The notes: generated from the letters alone by a model not told the origin. 58,844 bases of DNA from Spirochaetaceae bacterium (GCA_007695055.1 REEM01000124.1:1-58844), one strand, 5' to 3'; numbered from the stretch's first letter, positions 26,319 to 35,136 are shown. Program-made: numbers and translations.

Positions 26319-27026
26319 GTGGAGCCAAAACTTACAGAACGACTGTCAGAAATACAAGAAAAACTTGCGGCAGCTGCAGGCCGATCGGGACGCACCAAGG
26401 AAGATGTGCGGCTCATTGCCGTCTCCAAGACTCACGACGTTTCCGCCGTCAGAGAGGCATATGAGGCTGGAGTCCGCGACTTTGGTGAGAGTAGGGTACA
26501 GGAGGCTGAAGAGAAATTTCACGGCCTGACAGATCTCCAGGATATCAGGCTGCACCTCATAGGAAGACTACAGTCCAACAAAGCCAAAAAAGTACCCGGG
26601 CTCTTCGCTTGTGTACACTCAGTTGACCGCGACTCACTTCTGTACGAACTGGACAAGCGAGTTCAGGAGTTGGGGTCGATATCGGAAAATCAGCTCGAGA
26701 TACTCATTCAACTAAATACCTCAGGTGAGGAACAGAAGCAAGGAGTGGCGAGTTACGAGGCGGCGTGTGAGCTTCTCTCTGTGGCGCACCGCTGCATGGC
26801 TCTCCGCGTAACAGGTTTCATGACCATGGCACCGTACACCAATGATACCGCCCTCATACGCCGCTGCTTTGCCGCCACCCGTGAAATCGCGGAAAGGTGT
26901 CGTTTGCAGTTCCCTGATATGCCCTTGAAGGTGCTTTCAATGGGAATGAGCAATGACTACGAGATTGCAATAGAGGAGGGGGCTACCATGGTGCGAGTGG
27001 GCAGTGCCCTATTTGGAGAAAGATGA
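26319..27026 (+). CDS. yggS: PLP homeostasis protein (YggS/PROSC family)
   Basis: A 235-residue alanine-racemase-fold protein that binds pyridoxal phosphate and keeps free PLP in balance; it has no known catalytic turnover. The PLP lysine is in VRLIAVSKTHD and the C-terminal phosphate-binding part in LSMGMSNDYEIAIEEGATMVRVGSALFG. I prefer GTG 26319 over the track ATG 26277: family proteins begin at this point and the extra residues would lie over the promoter. It is divergent from pdxS-pdxT and overlaps the next gene by four bases (ATGA). Confidence 0.9.
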   Translation: MEPKLTERLSEIQEKLAAAAGRSGRTKEDVRLIAVSKTHDVSAVREAYEAGVRDFGESRVQEAEEKFHGLTDLQDIRLHLIGRLQSNKAKKVPGLFACVHSVDRDSLLYELDKRVQELGSISENQLEILIQLNTSGEEQKQGVASYEAACELLSVAHRCMALRVTGFMTMAPYTNDTALIRRCFAATREIAERCRLQFPDMPLKVLSMGMSNDYEIAIEEGATMVRVGSALFGER

Positions 27027-27487
27027 AGCGGACCCACCTCCGTCTCATTGCTAGTATTCTCCTCATGTTCAGCACGACTATGACGACTCCGTTTCGATCA
27101 GCTGCAGGTCTTTTTGCCCAACAGGCAGGATTTGAAGACGACGAGGTAGCAGCCGAGCCATACCGTCCCGATGAGTTTCCCAAACCCTTGCTTGGCGTCC
27201 GACGGTTTACCATCATTGCTACCGGCGCGTTTCCGGTAACGATGTTCTTTGGCGGCCTATTCTACGAGTTTGCTCGGTTCGGCTATTATAGTGCACAGTC
27301 CGGTGAGGTGCGTGGAGATTATGCACCTCTCTTTTTTGGCCCTACAACTGGCCCCCGCTTTAACGAAGACGAACAACGTAATGTATTAATGGTTGGAGTC
27401 AGCCTGTCTTTGTTCGTGGCTCTCCTTGACTTCACACTTGGCCGTATCGAGACTCGGCGTGCCGATAATCAGTCCTCAGCGCAATGA
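27023..27487 (+). CDS. Unrecognised membrane protein
   Basis: A 154-residue protein I do not recognise. It has a basic N-terminus and a hydrophobic leader (LRLIASILLMFSTTMT), a polar stretch EDDEVAAEPYRPDEFPKP, then two likely membrane helices at about 66-86 (FTIIATGAFPVTMFFGGLFY) and 118-136 (VLMVGVSLSLFVALLDF). It starts in an ATGA overlap with yggS and is 54 bases before the pseudouridine synthase, so it belongs to that operon. No function can be given. Confidence 0.6.
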   Translation: MKRTHLRLIASILLMFSTTMTTPFRSAAGLFAQQAGFEDDEVAAEPYRPDEFPKPLLGVRRFTIIATGAFPVTMFFGGLFYEFARFGYYSAQSGEVRGDYAPLFFGPTTGPRFNEDEQRNVLMVGVSLSLFVALLDFTLGRIETRRADNQSSAQ

Positions 27488-27541
27488 ACCGGATAAAGGA
27501 AATCACGCTATGATTCACGGAGATTCAGTTGGGAGCTCTCA

Positions 27542-28612
27542 TTGGAAAAGGTAGAAGCTCATCTCACCGTTGAGCATCCTAGCCAGGTGGGCCGTCGGGT
27601 TGATCAGGTTATCGCCGACAGCGAGCTACCGCTCAATCGCAGCCAACTAAAGGCACAGAGTGCCGAGATCTACTGCAACGACCGTCAGGTCAAGGCGTCT
27701 CACCTAACGAAACTGGGCGACAGGCTGCGCATACTCTATGTCCCCGAACCCGATGCCACCCTCACGCCCCAGAAGGTTGAGTTTGGAATTATTTATGAAG
27801 ACGATGATGTATTGGTGGTTAATAAACCGCGTGGATTGGTGGTACACCCTGGCGCTGGAAACTTTGACAACACCCTTGCGCATGGACTGCTGTTCCACCA
27901 TCAGAACGAAATCAGTGATCCTTGGGATGACGAGGTTCCGCCCCTTGCCCCCAACCAGCGCGCCGGTATTGTACATCGCCTTGACAAGGATACCAGTGGC
28001 GTTCTTATAACCGCCAAGAACGCACCGACTCTCGAACGCTTACAACGCGAGTTCTCGGAACGCCGTACCGAAAAGGTCTATCTTGCGCTGAGTTACGGAG
28101 TTCCCCCCAAGAGGAAAGGGCAGATTGACGCCCGCATCGTACGCCATCCGCAGCGGCGAACAGTTTTCACTACCGATCCGCGAAAAGGGCGTGAGGCTCT
28201 CACCGCGTATCGAGTGGTACGTGAGTTCCATGTGCCGGTTGGGCCCGACAGGAGCTCCGAAGTAGTTGGCCTGGTCCAAAAAGGTGGCAAACAAGCTGGC
28301 CCGGTCCCCGAAAGAGAAAGACGCAGCTACGCCTTGCTTGTGCTGCGACCAATTACCGGACGCACCCATCAACTGCGCGTTCACTTAGCCTCACAGGCGT
28401 GCCCTATTTTGGGGGATCCGCTTTATGCTTCGCGTGAGTCCGCACGTGATCCGAACTTTCTCGAAATACCACTCATGTTACACGCCTACAGCCTTGGCGT
28501 CAGACTCCCTCGTGACGGTAATCTGCGCGTTTTCCGCGCCCCTATTCCGGACGACATGGTGGCAACAATCAGACAGTTGCGTTCGTGGCACTTAGGGCCT
28601 CGTCAGGCCTGA
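27542..28612 (+). CDS. RluA-family 23S rRNA pseudouridine synthase
   Basis: A 356-residue enzyme that converts uridine to pseudouridine in large-subunit rRNA. It has an N-terminal S4 RNA-binding domain (to about 70; GRRVDQVIADSELPLNRSQL) and a catalytic domain with D148 in VHRLDKDTSGV. Further on come GRTHQLRVHLA and the LDPLY-like GDPLYAS. The layout is RluD-like. An insertion of about 30 residues near 235-265 (PDRSSEVVGLVQKGGKQAGP) is unusual. Start is TTG with GGGAG ten bases upstream. It may be read from the yggS transcript. Confidence 0.9.
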   Translation: MEKVEAHLTVEHPSQVGRRVDQVIADSELPLNRSQLKAQSAEIYCNDRQVKASHLTKLGDRLRILYVPEPDATLTPQKVEFGIIYEDDDVLVVNKPRGLVVHPGAGNFDNTLAHGLLFHHQNEISDPWDDEVPPLAPNQRAGIVHRLDKDTSGVLITAKNAPTLERLQREFSERRTEKVYLALSYGVPPKRKGQIDARIVRHPQRRTVFTTDPRKGREALTAYRVVREFHVPVGPDRSSEVVGLVQKGGKQAGPVPERERRSYALLVLRPITGRTHQLRVHLASQACPILGDPLYASRESARDPNFLEIPLMLHAYSLGVRLPRDGNLRVFRAPIPDDMVATIRQLRSWHLGPRQA

Positions 28613-28643
28613 GAGCCTCCGAGAGCCGCCGAGAGGGATTGCC

Positions 28644-29231
28644 TTAGAGGACATCGCCATCTGAAGGGTCGCTAAGATCTCTGTTTAGGGTCAGCTCCGC
28701 CTCAACCGTGCTTGGCGGACCGTGCAGAGGAAACAGAAGTGTTGTGGGTGACAGTTGTTTAAACTGTTTGCGTAGTGCCTCGGCGAGCAACATGCGTTCT
28801 ATCTGAGTTCCATTCTCCGCAACGATACCGGCACTGATAGCGGGCCCACAGAAAAGAAAAGACGATACCGAAAACATTACAGCATGGCGAGAGTACTCCT
28901 CAAGCGGAACTACTTTGACCTGAAAACCGCTCAGATCTAAGGTGTCGTTGCCTTGTACTCGAGAGGTGGGATACCCATGGATGTTGGGATAGGTTGCGTA
29001 AAGGGTCGCATCATACACCTTCAATATAGTGCCAATACCGGACATACGCAGTTCCCGCGGATGCGTCAAGAGAATTGATCTAATATAAAGGCGATTGTCC
29101 TCAACCGTACGGAGCATTGAGACGGTGAATGATGTGGGATCAACGAGAATTGCGTCACCAGCATCATCCGGCGCTATGAGATAACTGTTTTCCGCCTCAT
29201 GCTGCTCAACGTTAAGTGTGAATAGGCGCAT
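28644..29231 (-). CDS. Metallo-beta-lactamase-fold protein with degenerate active site
   Basis: A 195-residue protein with the layout of small MBL-fold hydrolases: NSYLIAPDDAGDAILVDP, ILLTHPRELRMSG, and LFPLHGPPS at the C-terminus. The usual zinc motif HxHxDH after the second strand is replaced by THPRELRMSG, so most metal ligands are missing and hydrolase activity is unlikely. ATG 29231 is chosen over the track GTG because GGAGAG stands eight bases upstream. It overlaps the end of the pentapeptide gene by 20 bases, which points to a shared role. Function unknown. Confidence 0.6.
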   Translation of the reverse strand: MRLFTLNVEQHEAENSYLIAPDDAGDAILVDPTSFTVSMLRTVEDNRLYIRSILLTHPRELRMSGIGTILKVYDATLYATYPNIHGYPTSRVQGNDTLDLSGFQVKVVPLEEYSRHAVMFSVSSFLFCGPAISAGIVAENGTQIERMLLAEALRKQFKQLSPTTLLFPLHGPPSTVEAELTLNRDLSDPSDGDVL

Positions 29232-29844
29232 AACCAAGCTCTCCACCGGAGTTCGCCGACGGCCGTGCCATAAAGGCGTCTTCTGGATTGGACATACGGA
29301 AACTTAATCGGTTCTGGACGATATCTATAAAGTAGGCCTCGCGTACGTTACAGTTCCTCAGTTCGGTATCAAAGAAATGTGCACCAATAAAACGTGAACG
29401 AGACAGATCGCAGTCGTCAAAAATAGCGTCGCTCAAATGGCATCCATTGAAGTTGTTCTCAACGAGCTCACATCGTCTGACCTGGAAATTTTGTAGCCGC
29501 GCTCCAGACAGCACACACTGAACAAAGCTGCAGTCAAGAAACTGAACCTCTTCATGTACCGCAAAATCAAAGGTGCAGTTAATAAATTCGCAGTCGCGGA
29601 AAATCATTTGATGGAATGCTGACCGGGAGAACCGACAGCAACGAAACTCGGATTTGGGTATATCGAGATCATGAAATGGCATTTGTGATACGTTAAGGCC
29701 GGAATAGTTACCGCCTGCCTGGAGGCTTTGGTAAATCTCGTTGCGATAATCCTCGGTATCCGGCAAATGCCGAAAGCAACGGGATCTCGCAAAGGCGGCG
29801 AAGTCGTCACATCCGCTCAGCTCGCATAGTCGATTGTCGAACAT
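29212..29844 (-). CDS. Pentapeptide-repeat protein
   Basis: A 210-residue protein, mostly of pentapeptide repeats that fold into a right-handed beta-helix. Runs such as FRCCRFSRSAF, FRDCEFINCTF, FLDCSFVQCVLSGARL and FDDCDLSRSRFIGAHF show the A(D/N)LxX periodicity, with many Cys and Phe on the inner faces. There is no signal peptide. Some family members mimic DNA and shield gyrase, but nothing here proves that. ATG 29844 is preferred; GTG 29847 is directly upstream. It is first in a two-gene minus-strand unit with the MBL-like protein. Confidence 0.75.
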   Translation of the reverse strand: MFDNRLCELSGCDDFAAFARSRCFRHLPDTEDYRNEIYQSLQAGGNYSGLNVSQMPFHDLDIPKSEFRCCRFSRSAFHQMIFRDCEFINCTFDFAVHEEVQFLDCSFVQCVLSGARLQNFQVRRCELVENNFNGCHLSDAIFDDCDLSRSRFIGAHFFDTELRNCNVREAYFIDIVQNRLSFRMSNPEDAFMARPSANSGGELGYAPIHT

Positions 29845-29891
29845 CACCTGTAGGATACCGTATGCCCGCAGCGCTGTACAGGCATAAGCAC

Positions 29892-29920
29892 TTGTCCTGG
29901 CACTGTATTCGGACTACAAT
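29892..29920 (+). promoter_or_regulatory. Promoter with -10 box six bases before the zinc-ribbon start
   Basis: TTGTCC (29892-29897), a 17-base spacer and TACAAT (29915-29920) are followed after six bases by the ATG at 29927. No ribosome-binding site fits in the gap. Since the protein's first zinc ligand is its fourth residue, the start cannot lie much further in. This is the strongest leaderless candidate here. Confidence 0.6.
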
Positions 29921-29926
29921 TCGACT

Positions 29927-30247
29927 ATGATACCATGTTATCGTTGCGGGACACCCATTCCTGCGGACAAAGGAATCTACCGCAATACCGAGTGTGACAA
30001 CTGCGGAGCGGACCTCAAGGTCTGTCTGCACTGTGAGTTCTATGATCCTGCATCGCATTGGGAGTGTCGAGAAAGCATTCCTGAACGAGTGAAGGACAAA
30101 GACCGCGCCAACTTTTGTGACTATTTCCGTCTGCGGCGCGTCGGTTCGTCAAGCAGCGGGGCTAGCGCGGCTTCCGGGCCGGGTGCCTCACAGGCGCAGA
30201 ACACCGACTCGGCGTCGCAACTGCGACGCCTATTTGGCGAGGAGTAA
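29927..30247 (+). CDS. Small zinc-ribbon protein
   Basis: A 106-residue protein with cysteine pairs CYRC, CDNC and CLHC plus CRES and later single Cys residues in the first 65 positions, enough for one or two zinc sites. A conserved-looking core (VCLHCEFYDPASHWECRESIPERVKDKDRANFCDYF) is found in many uncharacterised bacterial proteins. The last 35 residues are a flexible Ser/Ala/Gly tail. It is 45 bases before rsgA. Function unknown; binding of nucleic acid or protein is possible but not shown. Confidence 0.7.
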   Translation: MIPCYRCGTPIPADKGIYRNTECDNCGADLKVCLHCEFYDPASHWECRESIPERVKDKDRANFCDYFRLRRVGSSSSGASAASGPGASQAQNTDSASQLRRLFGEE

Positions 30248-30292
30248 GAGAAGTAATGATCATGTGTCCTACCACCTCCCGCATCCCTCTGT

Positions 30293-31213
30293 ATGTCTGA
30301 GAAACACGCACCGCAGCTTGGAAGAGTTCTGCATGGAATCAACAACATATTCACTGTCAGAGTCGAGGATACGAGTTATCTCTGTCGCCTCAAAGGCAAA
30401 CGACTCAGCTCGGATGATAGACGCTACAACGCACTGGCACCGGGTGACGAGGTCTATTGTGAGTTAGATGTAGCTCAGTTGACGGGAATGATCACCGAAG
30501 CAGCACCACGGCGAAATGCCTTTGTGCGGTGGAACCCTAAGCGCAACGCGCCACAAACCATTGCCGCCAACCTGGATCTAGTATTGGTGCTCGCTTCGGT
30601 AGACACTCCTCCCTTCAGGCCTAGGTTCTTGGATGCGGTGCTCGTAGCCGCCGAACATGCAGGTATTGCTGCCGGTGTGGTGCTGAACAAGTTTGACCTT
30701 GGGCCCGACGAAGAGGTGCTCGAACGAATGGCGGTTTACGCCTCACTTGGGTACACGGTTTTTGGCTGCTCTGCGGTCGCTGGTAAAGGAGTCTCTGAGA
30801 TTCTCAAGGCAACCCGTGACCTTGCGGTGCTTCTGGTAGGACAGTCGGGGGTCGGGAAGTCGACCTTACTCAATGCGCTCGTTCCGGGTGCCGAGGCCAA
30901 GATCGGAGACCTTTCTGCAAAGTATAACAGAGGTCGTCATACCACTCGCTTTGCCGCCGCATTCGACCATCCCGAGGCTGGCCTTATTATTGATTCACCT
31001 GGTGTCCGGGAGTTTAATCTGCAGTTGTTTGAGGCGGGCGAACTTTCCTATACATTCCCCGAGATGCGTGAGCCCGCAACCCGTTGTCGCTTCTCTACCT
31101 GCACCCATTCACATGAGCCAGGATGCGAAGTGAGAGCTGCTTTGGAGGATGGCCTCATCCATCCTGACCGCTACGAAAGCTATTTGCGTTTACTTGACCG
31201 GAGTTGCATATGA
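30293..31213 (+). CDS. rsgA: Ribosome small-subunit-dependent GTPase A
   Basis: A 306-residue circularly permuted GTPase that helps late maturation of the 30S subunit. Order: OB-like N-terminal domain to about 75, G4-type NKFD near 125, G1 loop GQSGVGKST near 183-191, G3 DSPGV near 237, then the zinc region CRFSTCTHSHEPGCEV. The permuted order G4-G1-G3 is diagnostic. No ribosome-binding site is seen before ATG 30293, yet the next in-frame starts would cut into the OB domain. It overlaps mutS2 by ATGA. Confidence 0.93.
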   Translation: MSEKHAPQLGRVLHGINNIFTVRVEDTSYLCRLKGKRLSSDDRRYNALAPGDEVYCELDVAQLTGMITEAAPRRNAFVRWNPKRNAPQTIAANLDLVLVLASVDTPPFRPRFLDAVLVAAEHAGIAAGVVLNKFDLGPDEEVLERMAVYASLGYTVFGCSAVAGKGVSEILKATRDLAVLLVGQSGVGKSTLLNALVPGAEAKIGDLSAKYNRGRHTTRFAAAFDHPEAGLIIDSPGVREFNLQLFEAGELSYTFPEMREPATRCRFSTCTHSHEPGCEVRAALEDGLIHPDRYESYLRLLDRSCI

Positions 31214-33651
31214 CACCACACACCGAACAGGTTCTGGAATTCGGTGTTGTACGAGACGAACTTGTGGCATCCTGCCGCAGCACAGAGGCAGCCGCAGCGC
31301 TGCGGAACGCAGTGTTTTTCACCGAAACCACCAAGTTGGCCCACCATCTTGAGATTGTGGGCGAAGCCGAGAGGCGATTGCGCACACACTCGGATCCCCG
31401 TGGGCACTTCCCTGATATTGAGGAAGCACTTCAGCTGCTGGCGGTTGAGGGTTCGGTGCTGGATGAGCCCGATATCGCCGAGGTGACATCGTACATCCTT
31501 GCTGCGGGCAGTCTGGTGCATGAACTGCGAACTGAAGATGCCGACTGTCCCAGATTTCGCCTGCTCATTCATGAGCTGTTGGGCGAGGTCGAGGTACCGG
31601 TGCGCGCGGCATCCGGCATACGGCGACACTTTGACCCAACCGGGCGTTTTGACCCTGACACCGTACCAGAACTCAAGGAGCTTGCAACAACCCTACGGCG
31701 TTTGCAGTCCGACATTAGTCGCAGTGCTGGTGTGCTGATGCGAGACAGCTCCACCCAGGAAATGTGGACCTCGGACCAACCAACCCAACGTGATGGACGC
31801 ACCGTGCTGCCACTAAATGCCGACCATCGGGGACGGCTGCAAGGTATAGTCCACGAGCTTTCGGCAACCGGCCGAACGGTGTTCATTGAGCCACCTGAAC
31901 TCCTTACCCTGAATAACGAACGCATGGAGGCCGAAAGTCGGCTCCGGCATGCAATGAGCGCCAAACTACGCGAGTTTTGCGGCATACTCCGCGGTTTGCT
32001 GCCCGAACTTGCTCCAGTACGAGAGGCTGTAGCCGAGCTTGATCTTCTTCTAGCAAAGGGAGAGTACGCGGTTCGGCACAACTGCATTATCCCGGAAATC
32101 TCCCCTGATGGAGGAGGGCTACGTCTCATAGGCGCACGACACCCTATGCTCGGTTCCGGCGCAGTTCCTATTCGCGTCGAAATTGATTCCGATACTCGAG
32201 CCTTGATTGTCAGTGGCCCCAATACCGGCGGGAAAACCGTTACTCTGAAAACCATTGGGCTTTTCGTACTCATGCATCAATTCGGACTACCTGTGCCCGC
32301 CGACCCTGGTACTTCCTTGCCGGTATTTCAGAGTGTTGGGGCCGATATCGGTGACGAACAGTCAATTTCTGCCTCGCTTTCTACATTTTCAGGTCACATT
32401 CGAGCAATCTCCGATATCCTCGCTCATGTTGGCTCTCAAAGTCTAGTACTGCTCGATGAGCTTGGCGCTGGCACCGATCCAGAGGACGGCGCATCACTCG
32501 CCACCGCACTCCTTGAGCACTTTATAGAGGTTGGTGCCTTGTGCATATTGACTACCCATTTAGGCGCACTCAAGAGCCTTGCGTTCACACATAACGCGAT
32601 TCGAAACGCCTCAATGGAGTATGACCAGGCCGCCCTCGCACCAACATTTCGTGTTGTTTCCGGTGTTCCAGGTAGCAGTCATGCGTTGGAGATTGCTGCC
32701 CGGAACGGCCTACCTGGCGAAATTGTCCAGCGTGCTGAAAGCATCCGACGCGAAGGCCGTACAGAACTCGACCAGGTCATAGCCGACGTTCTGTCTCTCA
32801 GAGAAAAGACTCAAAAAGAGGCCGATCTAGCTGAGCAGGAGCGAAACAAGTATCTGGCATTGTCTGAAGCCCTCAATGAACGCGAACGTGAACTTGAGCG
32901 GCGCGAACTTGAGCTTCGTAAAGGACGAGTAACCGAACTTGAAGAGTTTGCAGCGGAGTCGCGTCGGCGTCTTGAGCAGCTTGTGCGCGAACTGCGCGAG
33001 GCCGAAATAACCAAGGAAAAGACCCAGGAGGCGCGTCGTTTTGCTACCGAGACCCAAGACCGAATAGACGAAGAAAAGCACGCATACCACCAAAAGCATG
33101 ATGAGTTACTGAAGCACGAAAGAGCAAACAGGCTTCCGGTCAATTATGAACAACAGCTCACAGCGCCTTTAACACCTGGGGTTCATGTTCGTTTATTACC
33201 AGAGGGTAAGCAGGGAGTTTTGGTGCGTAAAAACCGAGACGGGAGCTGGATCGTTTCGGTTGGGGCTCTCAGGTTGAGCTGTCGCGCAGAGCACCTGCAA
33301 CCGATGCAAGCGCCTACGAAAGGGGGCCAGAAAAGCGCAGCAGAGCGGGGAGGACGAGTACCAGCATACGAGTATGACACTGGCGCCCCCACGAGCTTAC
33401 GCGCGTCCACCGAGATCGACCTACGTGGTCAGTCATTGAACGAGGCCATCAGTGAACTCGAACGACAACTCGACGCCTGCCTTGTTGCAGGTCTATGCTC
33501 TTTTTCCGTTATTCACGGAGTCGGTGAAGGAGTCCTCCAGAAAGGTGTCCGAGCTTACCTGCGTGACCGACCCGAGGTGGAAGACGTTGCCTATGCACGC
33601 CCAGAACACGGTGGTTTTGGAAAAAGCATCGTCAGCCTGCGGAATAATTAA
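31210..33651 (+). CDS. mutS2: MutS2 family protein (ribosome rescue / recombination control)
   Basis: An 813-residue MutS2. The MutS core lacks the mismatch-recognition domain. The ATPase has Walker A GPNTGGKTVTLK near 336 and Walker B LVLLDELGAGTDPEDGA near 415. A long coiled coil (about 505-630, rich in Glu, Arg and Leu) precedes a KOW-like part and the C-terminal Smr nuclease domain from about 735 (IDLRGQSLNEAI, VIHGVGEGVLQKGV). The family is known to limit recombination and in Bacillus to act on collided ribosomes. ATG 31210 overlaps the rsgA stop and has GGAG upstream; the track start TTG 31204 is less likely. The pairing with rsgA fits a ribosome link. Confidence 0.94.
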   Translation: MTPHTEQVLEFGVVRDELVASCRSTEAAAALRNAVFFTETTKLAHHLEIVGEAERRLRTHSDPRGHFPDIEEALQLLAVEGSVLDEPDIAEVTSYILAAGSLVHELRTEDADCPRFRLLIHELLGEVEVPVRAASGIRRHFDPTGRFDPDTVPELKELATTLRRLQSDISRSAGVLMRDSSTQEMWTSDQPTQRDGRTVLPLNADHRGRLQGIVHELSATGRTVFIEPPELLTLNNERMEAESRLRHAMSAKLREFCGILRGLLPELAPVREAVAELDLLLAKGEYAVRHNCIIPEISPDGGGLRLIGARHPMLGSGAVPIRVEIDSDTRALIVSGPNTGGKTVTLKTIGLFVLMHQFGLPVPADPGTSLPVFQSVGADIGDEQSISASLSTFSGHIRAISDILAHVGSQSLVLLDELGAGTDPEDGASLATALLEHFIEVGALCILTTHLGALKSLAFTHNAIRNASMEYDQAALAPTFRVVSGVPGSSHALEIAARNGLPGEIVQRAESIRREGRTELDQVIADVLSLREKTQKEADLAEQERNKYLALSEALNERERELERRELELRKGRVTELEEFAAESRRRLEQLVRELREAEITKEKTQEARRFATETQDRIDEEKHAYHQKHDELLKHERANRLPVNYEQQLTAPLTPGVHVRLLPEGKQGVLVRKNRDGSWIVSVGALRLSCRAEHLQPMQAPTKGGQKSAAERGGRVPAYEYDTGAPTSLRASTEIDLRGQSLNEAISELERQLDACLVAGLCSFSVIHGVGEGVLQKGVRAYLRDRPEVEDVAYARPEHGGFGKSIVSLRNN

Positions 33652-33669
33652 ACACTAAGGAAGGAAACG

Positions 33670-34389
33670 ATGAAAAATGGACGATTAAGGGTTGCGCCGG
33701 CCGCGCTTATGCCTTACCATCCCGCTAAGGTGTTGAAAAGGTTCCGTGAATTCGGCCCAGCCGCGTTTGGAGTAGTGCTACTGACGCTGCTCACAGTGAT
33801 ACTGTTCACCGGCTGTATAGATATTGAAAGCAATCTCACTTTCTCTGACCCGGATACCGGTACTATTGAGTTTCGTTACCGCATGTACACAGAGTTGTAC
33901 CGTGCCACGGCACTTGACAGAGATCCTTCAGAACCCATGTTTCCAGTTTTGGAGTCTGATTTTGCAAGACTCGCGCGCATGCACCCGGACCTGGAGCTGC
34001 TAAGATATCGTCAGACTGAAGATGAGGGGCACGTCACCGTCACCGTAAGTTTGGCTTTCCTGAGCATAGACGGACTTAATTTCGCTTTTGGGGGTGGCAA
34101 TATCGTAACAGTTGAGGAACTTGACGACCACGTCGTTGTGAGTCAACAGTTTGGAACTCAGAACGATGCAGGAGCAACGAACATGACTGCACCCTATGGG
34201 TCTGCCGAGGAAGTTTTTGGCGATCTTATAGAAGGATATCGATTCGTCACACGTATCAATTCTCCGGCAAACCTTCAAGAAGTAGACCCGGAAAGTGCGC
34301 GCAGGAACGCGCGTAGGGCAGAACTGGAAATTCCGCTTTCTCGTCTCCTCGATCTAAAGGATACTGTACGACTTGAGGTTTCATGGTAA
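33670..34389 (+). CDS. Probable lipoprotein of unknown function
   Basis: A 239-residue protein with a long N-terminal region and a hydrophobic stretch ending in a lipobox-like VILFTGC (Cys 49), so it is probably lipidated in the envelope. After the Cys comes IDIESNLTFSDPDTGTIEFRYRM, which resembles the start of LppM-type lipoproteins. Translation from ATG 33670 has AAGGAAGGAA at good distance; ATG 33709 would give a more normal signal length. It lies 18 bases after mutS2 and before the V-ATPase promoter. No function can be assigned. Confidence 0.6.
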   Translation: MKNGRLRVAPAALMPYHPAKVLKRFREFGPAAFGVVLLTLLTVILFTGCIDIESNLTFSDPDTGTIEFRYRMYTELYRATALDRDPSEPMFPVLESDFARLARMHPDLELLRYRQTEDEGHVTVTVSLAFLSIDGLNFAFGGGNIVTVEELDDHVVVSQQFGTQNDAGATNMTAPYGSAEEVFGDLIEGYRFVTRINSPANLQEVDPESARRNARRAELEIPLSRLLDLKDTVRLEVSW

Positions 34390-34441
34390 GATTTTCCTGC
34401 GTAGATTACGCTCCAGTGCCCAGGATGAGGCAAACACAAGC

Positions 34442-34470
34442 TTGATTAATGGAAATGCGTCGGCTATTAT
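34442..34470 (+). promoter_or_regulatory. Promoter of the V-type ATPase operon
   Basis: TTGATT (34442-34447), 17 bases, then TATTAT (34465-34470), about 50 bases before the first gene. Each box has one or two deviations from consensus and the spacing is ideal. Confidence 0.7.
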
Positions 34471-34521
34471 GTCGCAACGTTTCTAGCAATACATACCAAA
34501 TCAGAAGAAGGAAGACGCCAC

Positions 34522-35136
34522 ATGGATGTCCAACTGAAAGAGATTATCGAGAAGATTAAGTCCGAGGGTGTTCAAAACGCCGAGGCCCGGGCTTCTGAGA
34601 TTATTGCCGAGGCCGAATCTAAGGCCCAAGAGATTACCGCAGCCGCGGAAAAAAATGCGGCAGCAATGAAACAAAAAGCCGAACAAGAAGCAGCAAAGCG
34701 TGAAGAGTCTGGCAAGAGTGCGCTATCACAGGCCGGGCGTGACTTACTGATTAAGGTCGAGGCTCAATTACAGGCGCAGTTTGAGTCAATTATCAATTCC
34801 TCGGTTGATGCTGCCTTTACTTCATCAACCCTCGAGACCGCAGTTGTTGAAGTTGTTAAATCCTGGTCGGCTGGCAAAAGCGCGGATCTGAACGTATTAC
34901 TCCCCGAGAAAGAGTACACCAAAATTGAGCAGGGCCTACGTTCCAAATTAGCCGCGGAACTCAAGTCCGGACTTGAGATTAAACCTTTCCGGGACCTCGA
35001 GTCCGGCTTCCGCGTGTCTGAAAAAGACGGGGCTGCCTATTACGACTTCTCAGCGGCTGGTATAGCCGAGGTGCTGGTGAGGTTCTTGAATCCACGCTTA
35101 GCTGAACTATTGAAGAACGCGGCTGAGTCACATTAA
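34522..35136 (+). CDS. V-type ATPase subunit E
   Basis: A 204-residue peripheral-stalk subunit. Residues 1-75 form a charged, Ala/Glu/Lys-rich coiled coil (AEARASEIIAEAESKAQEI), and the rest a small globular foot (YYDFSAAGIAEVLVRFLNPRLAELL) that contacts the A/B head. It opens the operon E - DUF2764 - A - B - D - I - K behind a good promoter, with GAAGGAAG before the ATG. No gene for the usual partner stalk subunit (G/H) is present in the operon. Confidence 0.85.
   Translation: MDVQLKEIIEKIKSEGVQNAEARASEIIAEAESKAQEITAAAEKNAAAMKQKAEQEAAKREESGKSALSQAGRDLLIKVEAQLQAQFESIINSSVDAAFTSSTLETAVVEVVKSWSAGKSADLNVLLPEKEYTKIEQGLRSKLAAELKSGLEIKPFRDLESGFRVSEKDGAAYYDFSAAGIAEVLVRFLNPRLAELLKNAAESH

Noticed and set aside
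28609-28640. Repeats GAGAGCCTCC / GAGAGCCGCC / GAGAGGGATT between the pseudouridine synthase and MBL-like genes
   Set aside because: They are imperfect and short, with no stem and T-run, so neither a terminator nor a meaningful repeat can be claimed.
31569-32273. Minus-strand 234-codon ORF inside mutS2
   Set aside because: It is antisense to conserved MutS2 sequence; its Ser/Arg-rich composition is typical of a shadow frame.
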